The notes: generated from the sequence alone by a model not told the origin. Shown: positions 45,697 to 58,149, numbered from the stretch's first letter. The stretch: 64,000 bases of DNA from Nemertoderma westbladi (GCA_032718475.1 JAUCBJ010001490.1:62001-126000); one strand, 5' to 3'. Translations and numbers: made by a program.

Positions 45697-46064
45697 ATTG
45701 ATCAAATTGCAGCAAATGGAAATTTATAGAACTCTCCCCATATCAAAATAGTGTAAAAAAAAACTGGCCTCTTTTTTTAAGCCTCTCTCTTAGGCCGTAT
45801 ATGGCATAACTACATCCCCACAAATAAATAAAATTATATTCGCCATTGTTCATAATTATCACTTTGAAGCTTTTACGGCCGTGAGGTATTCGCGTTAGCA
45901 GTTAGTCGCCATGGTATGTAAAGATGGACAGACATGACGGATGTTATGCACGGCACCACCACCTCACGTCCAATCGCGACCGGTGGGAGTTGGAAAATAT
46001 TGGCGTGCCAATCGACAACTATATCATATATTTTAGTAAATTGAGTAGAAATGTCTATTGACGA
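45697..46064. other. Intergenic DNA, no gene recognised
   Basis: Nothing recognised before the GC-rich minisatellite. CACCACCACCTCACGTCC near 45955 is the only compositional oddity. Confidence 0.4.
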
Positions 46065-48340
46065 TTCCAGAGGGGGCCAGTGGTCCAGCACCAATACCAG
46101 AAGGGGCCCGGGGTCCAGCACCAATACCAGAGGGGGCCGTGGTCCAGCACTACTACCAGAGGGGGCCGTGGTCCAGCACCAATACCAGAGGGTGCCGGGG
46201 TCCAGCACCAACAGGGTGGGGCCTGGGGGCCAGCACCACTACCAGAGGGGGCCGTGGTCCAGTACCAATACCAGAGGGTGCCGGGCTCCAGCACCATTAC
46301 CAGAGGGGGCCGGGGTCCAGCACCAATACCAGAGGGGGCCGGTGGTCCAGCACCATTACCAGAGGGGCCGGGGTCCAGCACCATTACCAGAGGGGGCCGT
46401 GGTCCAGCACCAATACCAGAGGGTGCCGGGGTCCAGCACCAACAGGGTGGGGCCTGGGGGCCAGCACCACTACCAGAGGGGGCCGTGGTCCAGCACCAAT
46501 ACCAGAGGGTGCCGGGGTCCAGCACCATTACCAGAGGGGGCCGGGGTCCAGCACCAATACCAGAGGGGGCCGGGGGACAGCACCATTAACAGAGGGGGCC
46601 GGGGTCCAGCACCAATACCAGAGGGGGCCGTGGTCCAGCACCACTACCAGAGGGGGCCGTGGTCCAGCACCAATACCAGAGGGGGCCTGGGTCCAGCACC
46701 AACAGGGTGGGGCCCGGGGTCCAGCACCACTACCAGAGGGGGCCGTGGTCCAGCACCAATACCAGAGGGTGCCGGGGTCCAGCACCATTACCAGAGGGGG
46801 CCGGGGTCCAGCACCAATACCAGAGGGGGCCGGGGGTCCAGCACCATTACCAGACGGGGCCGGGGTCCAGCACCATTACCAGAGGGGGCCGTGGTCCAGC
46901 ACCAATACCAGAGGGGGCCGGGTGTCCAGCACCATTACCAGAGGGGGCCGGCGTCCAGCACCACTACCAGAGGGGGCCAGGGTCCAGCACCATTACCAGA
47001 GGGTGCCAGGGTCCAGCGCCATTATCAGAGGGGGCAGGGGTCCAGCACCAATACCAGAGGGGCCCGGGGTCCAGCACCAATACCAGAGGGGGGCGGGGTC
47101 CAGCACCACTACCAGAGGGGGCCATGGTCCAGCACCAATACCAGAGGGGGCCGGGGTCCAGCACCATTACCAGAGGGGGCCGGGGTCCAGCACCAATACC
47201 AGAGGGGGCCGGGGTCCAGCACCACTACCAGAGGGGGCCGGGGTCCAGCACCATCACCAGAGGGGGCCGGGGTCCAGCACCAATATTCAGATGGGGCCGT
47301 TGTCCAGCACCAATACCAGATGGGGCCGGGGTCCAGCACCATTACCAGAGGGGGCCGGGGTCCAGCACCAATACCAGAGGGGGCCGGGGGTCCAGCACCA
47401 CTACCAGAGGGGGCCCGGGTCCAGCACCAATACCAGAGAGGACCGGGGTCCAGCACCAACAGGGTGGGGCCCGGGGGCCAGCACGAATACCAGAAGGGGC
47501 CGGGAGTCCAGCACCAATACCTGAGGGGGCCGGTGTCCAGCACCACTACCAGAGGGGGACGGTGGTCCCGCACCAATACCAGGCGGGGCCGTGGTCCAGC
47601 ACCACTACCAGAGGGGGCCGGGGTCCAGCACCATTACCAGAGGGGGTCGGGGTCCAGCACCACAACCAGAGGGGGCCGGGGTTCAGCACCACTACAAGAG
47701 GGGGCCGGGGTTCAGCACCATTACCAGAGGGGGCCGTGGTCCAGCACCAATACCTGAGGGGGCCGGTGTCCAGCACCACTACCAGAGGGGGCCGGGGTCC
47801 AGCACCAATACCTGAGGGGGCCGGGCTCCAGCACCATTTCCAGAGGGGGCCGGGGTCCAGCACCAATACCTGAGGGGGCCGGGGTCCAGCACCACTACCA
47901 GAGGGGGCCGGGTTCCAGCACCACTGCCAGAGGAGGCCGGGGTCCAGCACCATTACCAGAGGGGGCCGTGGTCCAGCACCAATACCTGAGGGGGCAGGGG
48001 TCCAGCACCATTACCAGAGGGTGCCGTGGTCCAGCACCAATACCTGAGGGGGCCGGGGTCCAGCACGAATACCAGAAGGGCCGGGGGTCCAGCACAGCAC
48101 CAATACCAGAGGGAGCCGGTGGTCCCGCACCAATACCAGAGGGGGCCCGGGTCCAGCACCAATACCAAAGAGGACCGGGGTCCAGCACCAACAGGGTGGG
48201 GCCCCGGGGCCAGCACGAATACCAGAAGGGGCCGGGAGTCCAGCACAGCACCAATACCAGAGGGGGCCGGTGGTCCCGCACCAATACCTGAGGGGGCCGG
48301 GGTCCAGCACCACTACCAGAGGGGACCGGGGTCCAGCACC
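46065..48340. repeat. GC-rich minisatellite, 29-bp unit
   Basis: About 78 units built on GTCCAGCACCAATACCAGAG and GGGGCCGGG, with ATTACC, ACTACC and AACAGGGTGGG variants. Three units make 29 codons, so all three plus frames and several minus frames stay open for hundreds of codons. Examples are a 568-codon frame from 46051 and collagen-like Gly/Pro-rich products. Equal openness on both strands argues against a gene. Confidence 0.95.
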
Positions 48341-48956
48341 AATAACAAAAGGGCCCGGTGTCCTGCACCAAAACCTGAGGGGGCCCGGTGTCCAGCACCA
48401 AAACCTGAGCGGGCCAGGGGGCCCGGTGTCCATCACCAAAACCTGAGGGGGCCCGTTGTCCAGCACCAAAACCTGCGGGGGCCCGGTGTCCAGCACCAAA
48501 ACCTGAGGGGGGCCGGTGTCCAGCACCAAAACCTGAGGGGGCCCCTGTGTCCAGCACCAAAACCTGCGGGGGCCAGGGGGCCCGGTGTCCAGCGCCAAAC
48601 CTGAGGGGGCCCGGTGTCCAGCACCAAAACCTTAGGGAGCCAGGGGGCCCGGTGTCCAGCACCAAAACCTGAGGGGGTCAGGGGGCCCGGTGTCCAGCAC
48701 CAAAACCTGAGGGGGCCCGGTGTCCAGCACCAAAACCTGAGGGGGCCCGGTGTCCAGCACCAAAACCTGAGGGGGCCCGGTGTCCAGCACAAAAACCTGA
48801 GGGGGCCCGGTGTCCAGCACCAAAACCTGAGGGGGCCCGGTGTCCAGCACCAAAACCTGAGGGGGCCCGGTGTCCAGCACCAAAACCTGAGGGGGCCCGG
48901 TGTCCAGCACCAAAACCTGAGGGGGCCCGGTGTCCAGCACCAAAACCTGACAGACA
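48341..48956. repeat. GC-rich minisatellite, 30-bp unit (derived from the 29-bp array)
   Basis: About 20 units of CCGGTGTCCAGCACCAAAAC and CTGAGGGGGC. The last ten are nearly identical and in phase (product repeat GPGVQHQNLR). One extra base relative to the neighbouring 29-bp array turns the drifting frame into a fixed ten-codon one. Some units carry GGCCAGGGGG insertions. Confidence 0.95.
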
Positions 48957-48999
48957 GAGTTATTCTTGTAGATTCCGGCAGTCCTACTGAGGGTACGCA

Positions 49000-49165
49000 G
49001 CAAACTTTGCCCGTGAGAAAGCTTCGCCCGCGTCCAATCTTCGCCCTCAAAATGAGCAACTATCGCCCGGCGGAAACTTTCGCCCGGGCGAAGGTTGTAC
49101 GCGGTGGAAGATTGGATACGGGCGAAGGTTGTACGCGAGCGAAGATTGCACCCAACCCTACTGAG
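49000..49165. repeat. Short repeats of CGCCCGGGCGAAGGTTGTACGC type
   Basis: GGGCGAAGGTTGTACGCG occurs twice in tandem with diverged and inverted versions (ATCTTCGCCC, TATCGCCCGGCGG). A related CGTGTCCAATATTCGCCCGG is at 55573-55592, so this belongs to a dispersed family. A 14-base G run follows at 49201-49214. Confidence 0.55.
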
Positions 49166-49214
49166 CCTATTTTGTATAATTGATCCCCGGTTAAACCTGT
49201 GGGGGGGGGGGGGG

Positions 49215-50931
49215 TGCCCCGTGCGTCGATGTTTGTCTCTGATCGATTGGCCGTGTACTGGAGAAACGAGGGGACTCAATGACGTCATCCCGAGTAGGCA
49301 AGGGTTGCTAGAACCCCATCCTAGACAGTAGAAAGGGCCATCGGTAGTTGATTGTTGCAGTTTCTTAACTTGATGTTAGTAATTATAATAATTCATTTAT
49401 TTTATTTATGGACCGCTTCAATTACTCCATATGTATGGATATGAAATTAAAATTATTGTTGCAGTTTCCGGTCCTCCCAGACCCACAACTTATACACGGC
49501 CGATCTGCCTTGAAACATATGCGCTTATTGCAGCGCCCCGACTGGGCATTGCACCCGCAACAAGGCTTTGATATCGACGCCTTTGTCTTGTCGCACCAAT
49601 AGTTTGCAGCTACTGTAGCAAACTATCCGATAGTTGGCGCCAAACAGTCTGTTACTGTCAGCCTCCTACTTTATAATACAGTATGATGTGTACTGTATGC
49701 TAGTTTATATACTACTGTACTATCTCTGTATGGGTCGTATTTGTATTATTTACCGTTACTATATTGAGTAATAATTGTATACAGTAGTAATTCTTTGTAA
49801 CTGCAGTATCTTTTTGGAGGCATTCTTATTGTTTTTTTCATATAATTTTTATTAATTTATATTCTGACCCTTTAGGCATTCCTGTGGCACTATATGTTGG
49901 TAAATGTCGCATTCCACGGTGCTACACTAGCGTGGGTCACTTCGTGTCTTATTACGTTGTACCATTACAAGATGCTTGCTTCTTAAAATATCATCATTCC
50001 AAAAATAACTAACCTATTCAATTACTATAGAGATTATTTTGGTGGATTAAATTACGAGCAAAAGCATAAATGTTTCTATAACAAAAGGAAACGAGCAAAT
50101 TAAGTAGACCTACTGTAACGCAAATATCGCACATTATGTGATAAAATCTATTTTAATAATTTCATCGGAACACTAAAAATGTTACAATTTAGTGCATTAT
50201 TATTGTTTAGGATTGTTTAGTTTGTTTTTAAGTGATGTCATAGTTTAAGTGATGACATACAGTAGTTTAAGTAGGCCTATCATTTTTTTCACGATAACCA
50301 TAAATATTGAATTCACTTATTCTATAATAATTCACCATTAACATTTGCGCTATGTAGCGCAGCAGGCTAAAACTACCGCTCGAGTTATGACACTTGCAGG
50401 CTCAGCCTCACCTACTAAGAATATCCATATCGGCTAAGAATAGCCGTACACCCGCGGTCTTAAGAGTGCTCACTATTTAACACTTCTAAATAACACCCTA
50501 AATATCATTATTGTTATAACTACAGTCTACAGTATACATTCGTTGATTACTGTAAGGGTAATTTCCGCGAATACATACAGTTGATTTTATGTTTACATTA
50601 ACCTCATCGCAGCATTACGCAATGGAACAGTTGTGATAGCGAAATCCATCTCTACGAAATAGCACAGCGGGGATGGTGTAGTTGTATTCCAGATGATCAT
50701 TGTAGTGTACTGCGGTACCGGTATGCAACATGTAGATCTCCGCTCTGGGGATCAATATAGTTCATATGGAAAACGTGGTGAGGTAAATTACCACTAATTA
50801 AACTCCCAACCTTTATTAATATATATTTTTGTACTGTACATTAGCTTTACAACATATGTTTTTGAGTTTCAGGATTTTATATATAGTTTATTTTTATTAA
50901 TACATACGAAATATTCAGATTTGCTCTTAAG
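49215..50931. other. Intergenic DNA, no gene recognised
   Basis: AT-rich; a 64-codon frame at 49408-49602 shows no family features. The promoter of the first GPX gene should lie near the right edge but is not recognisable. Confidence 0.4.
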
Positions 50932-51676
50932 ATGTCAGTAGATGAGGTTGAAGATTTCTGCTCGTTCGTTGGCGAAGACATCGACGCCCCAAACCGGCCC
51001 CCAAACAAACCACTCGATCCAAACCATACCATTAACTTTGATCGTTACAGAGGTCGTGTTTGTTTGGTTATTAATGTTGCCACAAAGGGAGGTTTAGCTA
51101 AGAAAAACTTTAAGGAACTCGTGGAGCTGCATTCGAAATATGCAGACAAAGTAAGTTTGTTTGCCTTTAATTACAGTAGTTGTTAGTTTATTAGGCTCAT
51201 GCACTGCAGTAGGCCAAATACTAAATACAAAAATCTTTTGTGATTTTTTACAATTATGTTCACTGGTTTCATTTTAAGTCGTTAATGAATTATACCACTA
51301 TAAGAATAAATGTTTGATCTACGTTATAGGGCCTACTACTTACATTATTTTTAATTTCTAGGGATTGAGTATTTTGGCCTTCCCCTGCAATCAGTTTGGC
51401 GGACAGGAACCCGGGACTAACGCGGAAATAAAGGAATTTGCAAAGAGTATGGGAGTAAAGTTCGACATATTCAGCAAGATCGATTGTAATGGAAGTTACG
51501 CTCTTCCTCTTTGGAAATGGCTTCAGTGCGAAAAGTGTGGAGAGTTTGGACACAAAATAAAATGGAATCACACCAAGTTCCTAATCGATAGAAACGGGAT
51601 TATTTTTGAACGATATGCGCCAATCAGAGCACCTAAATCTCTTGAAGGGGACATTAATGCTCTGTTAAATAAGTAA
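50932..51676 (+). CDS. GPX4-like: GPX4-like protein with Gly at the selenocysteine position (two exons, 177 residues)
   Basis: Exons 50932-51150 and 51362-51676, joined AAA|GTAAGT to TTTCTAG|GGA in phase 0. The fold-defining segments are present: [66 protein letters not shown] and [14 protein letters not shown]. The Gln (FPCNQF), Trp and Asn (IKWN) of the catalytic tetrad remain. The first residue of the tetrad, normally Sec (UGA) or Cys, is Gly53 (GGA at 51088-51090); one T-to-G change from TGA would explain it. Peroxidase chemistry should be lost or altered. There is a Pro-rich insert of about 13 residues after EDID, and a CEKCGEFG segment absent from the neighbour paralog. Intron position and phase match the paralog at 54346-55540, so the two arose by local duplication. 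Confidence 0.88.
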
Positions 51677-51681
51677 AAGTT

Positions 51682-51687
51682 AATAAA
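51682..51687 (+). terminator. Candidate polyadenylation signal of the first GPX gene
   Basis: AATAAA lies six bases after the TAA stop. If used, the 3' UTR would be too short to hold a SECIS element, in line with loss of the UGA codon. Confidence 0.4.
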
Positions 51688-51930
51688 CTCTAGAACTCTA
51701 AAAACTCTAGGCTGGTGCAGGGTTATCTTAACCATCAAAAATTAAGCTAATATTATTTTACTGTGTTTAGTTTTATTAAACTGTGTGATGGTTCGACTCC
51801 TTTTATATGAATATAATATAACGTAGTTTTATTTTTAAATCATAAATTACATTATAATTAAGTAATTAAATTAGGTAATTAATAATTAATTATATAAAGT
51901 TATCAAATGAAGCGACCCTATTGATATTTA

Positions 51931-51975
51931 GGGGGGGGGGGGGGGGGGGGCATGGCCACCTGGCTACGTCACTGC
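51931..51975 (-). mobile_element. Probable DNA-transposon end next to a 20-base G run
   Basis: Reverse-complemented, the sequence reads CAGTGACGTAGCCAGGTGGC, then CATG and 20 C. CAGTGACGTAGCCAGG is a common terminal type for hAT-like elements. No second end was found. Confidence 0.4.
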
Positions 51976-54345
51976 TTCTAAGAAACTGCCTATCCCAGTT
52001 AATATAGAAAATGGATATCATCTGGAAATTAGACCTCTCCTTTCACCTGACTTGAAAGTTCTTTCGTGCCACAGTAGAAATGGAAACTTTTTATACGGGG
52101 TGAGACATGGGAACTAATGAACTCATTTGAACAAGTTATTGATGATTTTTACACAAGACTACTTCTGCAAGCAAAACAATATCTTTGTGAGCTAAATAGT
52201 ACAGTAGAAAAGCCAGCAGTAATAGTACAGCTGGCTATAAGAAGACCGTCCACAGGATCACTCCCCATTATTGAATAGCTTTGCTTACAGTCTAAGAGGG
52301 AGTAATTCCAGCCCCTAAATGTCATTATCACTGGAGCTCTGCTCGGGTTTCTGCATTATTAGTTTGTGGCTGGGATGTTTGAACTCTAAAAAGTCGATCA
52401 ATCATGGATGAAATTCAACCAAACTTGGTAGGCCTACACATGTAGTCTATCAAAAGTAATTCTACACACAGACAGACTTTTACAGTTCCTCTGTCTGCCG
52501 CTAGGGGGCGAATTGTCAGAGCTCCAGTTCATCATGCTTAGCACGGTTTAATTAACCTATGAAACATTTGAACGGCCCAGTGCTTAAAATTCAATCAGCT
52601 GGCCTCCCACCTAACATAGCAGTGAGTAACCTTATACAGTAGATATTCCCATAAGATTCACTTGGAAGAGCTATTCAGCTATTCGATTTTTAAATGTTTG
52701 TTTGTTTGAATAAATTTGAATTGAATTTAATTGACGGGATTACATACTGTTTAACGGTTGATGTTTGCTTACTTTCTGGGATATAGTGTGAGAGTAATAA
52801 ACACAACCTTACTAAAACTTGGCAAGTAGGCCTACAGTAATATACTCATATGGCTGCAGTTTTGGCCTATCCACTCAATAGTAGTAGTTTACTAGGCCCT
52901 CATGAGCACCAGCTGGTGTTTCTACCATTGAGTCTATAGCAATTTTCGTGTTATGGGGCTATTTTCGAAATAAAAAAATACATTTTAATAATTTTTTTCG
53001 AAACTTTTTTCCATATCCTAAGCTTTCGAGCTGCGTAGATTGATATTACTTTGATTGACTGACGATGAGCTATAGCTTCGGAGGAGTTTACATAATATAC
53101 AATATAATACATACATACATACATTATACTTTATTTCCAGTAGGTAATAAGCCCTAACGGTCTTTTGCAGTAACTATAGGCCTACAACAACAATGGAATT
53201 AAATGCATGGAAGTTGATAGGGTCTTCCTAATAAGAAAGTACCGTGTAGGCCTACCGCGTAGAGTGGCCCGCATTTAGATTAAGTTAATTTAGTTTCCTA
53301 TACTACAAGATGCATTATTTTTCATTGTCATGTCATTCATATTATTTATGTAATATTTTGTATTATTATTGTTAATTTTTTTTGTTTTTTCCCAAGTGGT
53401 AATATCTTTTATTACGGTACGTTATTTATAACAAATATCAAATTTATAATTATAATATTTTGCTGTTTAGAATATTTATTATTATTTAGAGAAAAATTAA
53501 TATTTTAGTAAATAATGTAATAATTTGTATAAAAATATTTTGAGTTATCGAAAATCCTCCATAATCGATAGAAAATTTAATCTATTCGATGTTTAACATT
53601 AAAATCTAAAAAATCCGGGGTGGATTTCCGTCCCTTTTACCTCACCAGAGTAGAGTCTCCGCCCAAAAGCTAAAGAGATCACCATAGAAATTAAATCCCT
53701 GGACCCGCCCCTCCTTCTATGATTACCGCGCTCTCGGTAACTGTAAGTTGTACGGAGACTAATTACCTTTTATATTATTTGTTGGTAATGTTGAACAATA
53801 CATTGTTTGGTGTATTGTTATTGTTTTTTTTACAAATGTATAAATATATAATGATTTCTATCCATTGTATTGGTCGTTCAAATTATCGCATATACCAGGA
53901 CCAGTGGCACAAACCAGTATTATAACTTTAGATATTATTACACACTGCACTGAGCACGGTACATTAATGAGTTGTATAAGAAGAGTACTGGCAGTATTAA
54001 TTAATTATTTTAATGCATAACGCCAGATTGTCGCCAACTGCCGCATTACGTTTATGTTTCGTCCGAGGCGAATGGCATGTCTTTGTCCAACATATAAAAT
54101 TATCTATCTAAATAATATATTTACACACTTCCTGATCTTGACACACAACACAAAACTTCAGTGTACTAGGTGACGAGGTACCGGTACAGTACAGTAATTA
54201 ATTGCAAAAAGTTTTGCTGAACCAACTGTGTACGACGTAAACGGTACACCAGTCTGACAGTGTTATAGGGTACTGTATTGTGTATTGTAGACCCACCCCC
54301 ATTTTCCATAAATTAGTGGGCCTAAAAAATAATTAGTATCCTAAC
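51976..54345. other. Intergenic DNA between the GPX genes, no gene recognised
   Basis: AT-rich, with small simple repeats (ACAT repeats at 53106-53125) and several TAGGCCTAC motifs. A 68-codon frame at 53719-53925 shows no family features. Confidence 0.4.
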
Positions 54346-55540
54346 ATGTTGTTACGTGTTTCCCTAGAATTTCCAGTCATAAGGCGTAACATATCTTGCT
54401 TACTAAATAGTAGAAGTTCTACTTTCTGTAACCGTACTAAGTTCACAAAGTTATCCGTAGCGGGTAAGTATCACGTTCACACATCACCGGTACCGTTGCC
54501 ACGCCCTCAATCATTGTTATTTAACGCCTTACAACGCAAACTCAGTACCGGTAGCAGCATGGCGGGTTTCTACTCATTTTCAGCGGAAGATATCGATGGG
54601 GAGACAGTCGATATGAAACGATACAGCGGTCGCGTCTGTTTGGTTGTTAATGTGGCGACTAAATGAGGTTTTACCAAGAAGAACTACTCGCAACTGGTGG
54701 ACCTGCACTCCACCTACGCTTCACAGGTAAGTTCGCATTACAACCTGAAGTTACTGATACCGGTGTACCGGTACCGGTTCAGCGGTTTTGTCAGATTTAT
54801 GAATTTAGAATGGATGGTCTTCTTATTGAGTCAACAGACCTTACAGTGTTGCTTCGTATAACTGTATAATGGGAGTTGCCGGGTCATGACAGCATGACGA
54901 GAACAGCGCGATAAATTCCAGAATCACGTTGTAATAAACATAGTTAAACCTTAACCCACCCAACCTCATGTACATCGGATCTGAGTACAATCAGTACAGT
55001 ACTGTACACAGACACTCTAACTCACTTGTGTAGGCCTATCGATTCATCTACGGTATGTCTTAAAATGTAATTTTCGAATTTTAACCCACCTTTCCTTTAT
55101 TTGATTTAAAAAGTATTGATATTGATATTTAGATTTAGTTCCCGAGATATTGTCCACTCATACTCCATCTCTTTCGGTTTTTACCCTACCGGTAATAATA
55201 TTATCATTCACTTGTAATTGTCTAGGGTTTGAGTATCCTGGCGTTCCCCTGTAACCAGTTTGGCGGGCAGGAACCCGGGACTAACGCCGAAATAAAAGAA
55301 TTCGCCAAGAGTTACGGAGTTAACTTCGATATGTTCAGCAAGATCGACGTCAATGGCGACAGGGCTCATCCGTTATGGAAATGGCTTCAGTCGGAATTGC
55401 ACGGATTCATGGGTAACAAGATTAAATGGAATTTCTCGAAGTTTCTACTCGACCGATCCGGGACTCCGATAAAGCGATTCGCTCCCAACGTCGAGCCCAA
55501 GTCGATAGAGAAGGACATTATTGATCTATTGAGCAAATAA
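54346..55540 (+). CDS. GPX4: Phospholipid-hydroperoxide glutathione peroxidase, selenoprotein (two exons, 231 residues)
   Basis: Exons 54346-54726 and 55226-55540, joined CAG|GTAAGT to TTGTCTAG|GGT in phase 0. The in-frame TGA at 54664-54666 lies exactly at the peroxidatic site ([18 protein letters not shown]) and is read as selenocysteine 107. Gln ([14 protein letters not shown]), Trp and Asn ([14 protein letters not shown]) complete the tetrad. GPX4 reduces lipid hydroperoxides with glutathione and protects membranes from ferroptosis-type damage. The first 71 residues are rich in Arg, Ser and Leu ([16 protein letters not shown]), like a mitochondrial presequence. A second ATG at 54559 ([14 protein letters not shown]) would give a 160-residue cytosolic form, matching the long and short forms known for GPX4. 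A SECIS element must exist in the 3' UTR but I could not place it. Confidence 0.9.
54664..54666 (+). other. GPX4: Selenocysteine UGA codon
   Basis: TGA in frame between AAA and GGT; translation resumes with [20 protein letters not shown], the conserved GPX continuation. A conceptual translation without recoding would wrongly stop here after 106 residues. Confidence 0.92.
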
Positions 55541-55639
55541 TAGTTGAGTGTTTGGTTAGGAACATTAGCCCGTGTCCAATATTCGCCCGGAGCAAACTTC
55601 GTGCGATAAATAATTATCGCTAAATTAACTGCCTGGCTA

Positions 55640-55745
55640 ATTAATAATTTATAACTTGTGCTATTGACTTTATTGTTTTGGTTAGAATTACATGCCACTG
55701 TAAGTAACCAGTACAACCTACTCCTTTCCCAATATTGATAAATTA
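55640..55745 (-). mobile_element. Dispersed small element, family B (copy 6), in the GPX4 3' region
   Basis: On the minus strand: GGGAAAGGAGTAGGTTGTAC, TTACAGTGGCATG, AACCAAAACAATAAAGTC and AATAGCACAAG. It begins about 100 bp after the GPX4 stop, so it would be part of the 3' UTR if the signal at 56264 is used. Confidence 0.7.
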
Positions 55746-56263
55746 TTGGGCGTAGCTTGTCTACGGGCTAAGTTTCCTCCCGTCCGAGGGTTGTGCTTGT
55801 GATTATTGTTGTATTATTATTGCTGGGCAAGGAGTAAAAACTAAATGTATTTTTTCCCGTTGTATTTACTATAGTTTGTTTCATGGCTGTAATTCGAGTG
55901 GGTAACTCATTTGTCGCAGTAACAACAACCAGTGCCCCTATGGCCATGGCCCCCCAAACTCTAAAAGATTATAGCCTCATCTCTTTGGACATAGAAGTAC
56001 TGCTTAATGTGACTTAATGGATTCAACGCCTGTCCGCTTATCACAATAATGTTTGGCGGCACAGCTTTGAATCTTATTAACCGCAGCTATGGATGTGCTG
56101 GGGGACATGGCTAAGGAATCCTGGGTTTGCTAGGAGAAAGGATTAAAAGGGTTGAGTAGTTTACTAAATTACAGAAAACGGTTTGTTATCTAAACGAATT
56201 ATATCCAAAAAACTTCTTAAATTATTTGTAATTCATACAGTCTGTATGTATATGAATTTGAAA

Positions 56264-56269
56264 AATAAA
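56264..56269 (+). terminator. Candidate polyadenylation signal of GPX4
   Basis: AATAAA about 725 bp after the stop. It is followed by a near-palindromic ATGTAATGTATCGCATGATA stretch. Usage is inferred only. Confidence 0.35.
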
Positions 56270-56285
56270 AAATGTAATGTAATGT

Positions 56286-58149
56286 ATCGCATGATACAGT
56301 ACATTACATTTTATATTAAATAATATTGAGTATATCATTCCTTTATTAGTATTGTTTTGTTATTAAACATTTAGTCCATTATTATAGTGCAGTTAATATT
56401 GTGTTTACACTATTACACCCATCCAAATACACTGGCAATTCAATAGGTGGTATTAGCTATAGCTATATTAGCATTAGAGCTTCAATTAGCAGTGAATTTA
56501 ATTAATTGTAAAAATATTGTTTATTGTGGGGCGAGCCTCGTAGCGTGGACGTTGTTAGGGTGTGTAACTTTGTAACTGACGGTTTTTAAATGTTTCCCAT
56601 TCCATTTAATCCTATTGATTTGAATCTCGATCTGTCTATGAGGCCCGGGTCACTCAGGATCTTTCAACTTACAACTAAAAGATATAACAGTAGCCTATGG
56701 AGGCGTTCACAGTCACACATAACTAGTCTACTTTCAACATGCACTAGTCATGATCAGTCTTACTTGAAAGCTGAAAGCTGACATCTCTAGCATTGACAAC
56801 CAATAAGATGTAACAACTATTTCCCAAAGTAATATTGTGCAAATGTTTTGTAGCTGGTCTATTGCAAGATAGCCAATGTTTGTATATGTCTGAAGTGAAC
56901 CGTAACATGTCATAGTTTTGAAAGTTGATAGTTGAATGTTGAAAGCTCAGGTGTGACCCGGACCTTAACAATTACCCAATGTATAGAGTTTGGGTTTCAC
57001 TGGCTAGGAGGCGTTACGAGGTGAACCCATCGTGTCCAATATAAATCTCGTTATCATAACCGAATTAACTAAATGTAACCGAATTACGTGCATCGCGAAT
57101 TCCCCACGAATATATTACATGGATTAGTGACCGTGTTAGATCACCATTATTATGTCATCATCAACTCATATTCCAACGTCTCTATGACGGTAATGACACT
57201 TTTAAAGTAATTTATCAAATCGGCTTTTTTCCTATGCAACAATAAAATGTTAGATTTAGTTAAGAATCCTTTAAATCTGTTTTATATTTCAAAACGGCCA
57301 CCAGAATTGTATTAAACGAATTATCGTTTTTACAAACCTCAATCCTAAAGATTTCACAACCAATTCGCTTTACACAAACATTATAATATGCAATTTTCGT
57401 AATTTTACATACAGTAAACGTCCTAGAAATAATTGATGGGATATGTGTTGGTCGGTTGTGGTCTTACTCACTTACTGTTTGTTACTCTTTTACATTAATT
57501 GAATTTTCCTATTTTTTTAAACATAATATTTACCTAGTTACATCTATCATTACCAACTGTCTACTATTGAATAATTGATGGTTTTACGATATTCATCTGT
57601 AGTTCCAACCATAATGTTCTAGCATGCGAGCTTATGATGGGAATATTCGCAACCGTTTTAAGTTAATGGAGATTATTTCCTGAATTTCCGTGCAGGGGAT
57701 TCGCTTGCTAGGTGACAACGTTGTTGAACTGGATATGTCGTGTCGTCAAATTTCATGTAATTTCCTAGGTAGAATAACATGGTGTATTTCATGCAGTACG
57801 GTAGTTATTGTTTATCCATCACAATGCTAATTAAATATTTTAATTGAAATTAATTAAATAGAAAACAACTAATTTTTCTTAAATAACAGAACCAGCTTTA
57901 GCTTAGTAGTAGCATGACCTGTACATGACAGTAATTTTTGCGGGTCTGCGACATGTTGGCCTTTACTATGGTACAATTGAGGAAGACCCAGATTATAAAG
58001 CCGGCCAAAACACTGGGTCAGAAATATAAACTTACCATTCAAAAGTCCAGTGTAATTGAACAGTCGGTAACTTTAATTTATTTTTTAACTTTGACCCTCT
58101 GCCTTCTTGGCTTCTGCGGCTGCCTGCTTGGCTCTATCCAACCACTTGT
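56286..58149. other. Intergenic DNA, no gene recognised
   Basis: AT-rich with short chance frames; nothing recognisable up to the decayed retroelement. Near 56755 there is a small TGAAAGCTGAAAGCTGA repeat. Confidence 0.4.

Noticed and set aside
46051-47757. 568-codon Gly/Pro-rich frame as a collagen-like or secreted repetitive protein
   Set aside because: The 29-bp unit gives equally long frames in all plus phases and on the minus strand, with the same 29-residue cycle. There is no Gly-X-Y periodicity and no signal peptide.
54346-54666. Reading the GPX4 gene as a pseudogene because of the TGA
   Set aside because: The TGA sits exactly at the conserved selenocysteine site, and the downstream frame, splice junction and second exon are intact and conserved.
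56003-56080. SECIS element around AATGTGACTTAATGG and TTTGAATC
   Set aside because: A GATTCAA/TTGAATC stem exists, but the GTGA/GA quartet does not stack on it and no apical AA is positioned correctly.
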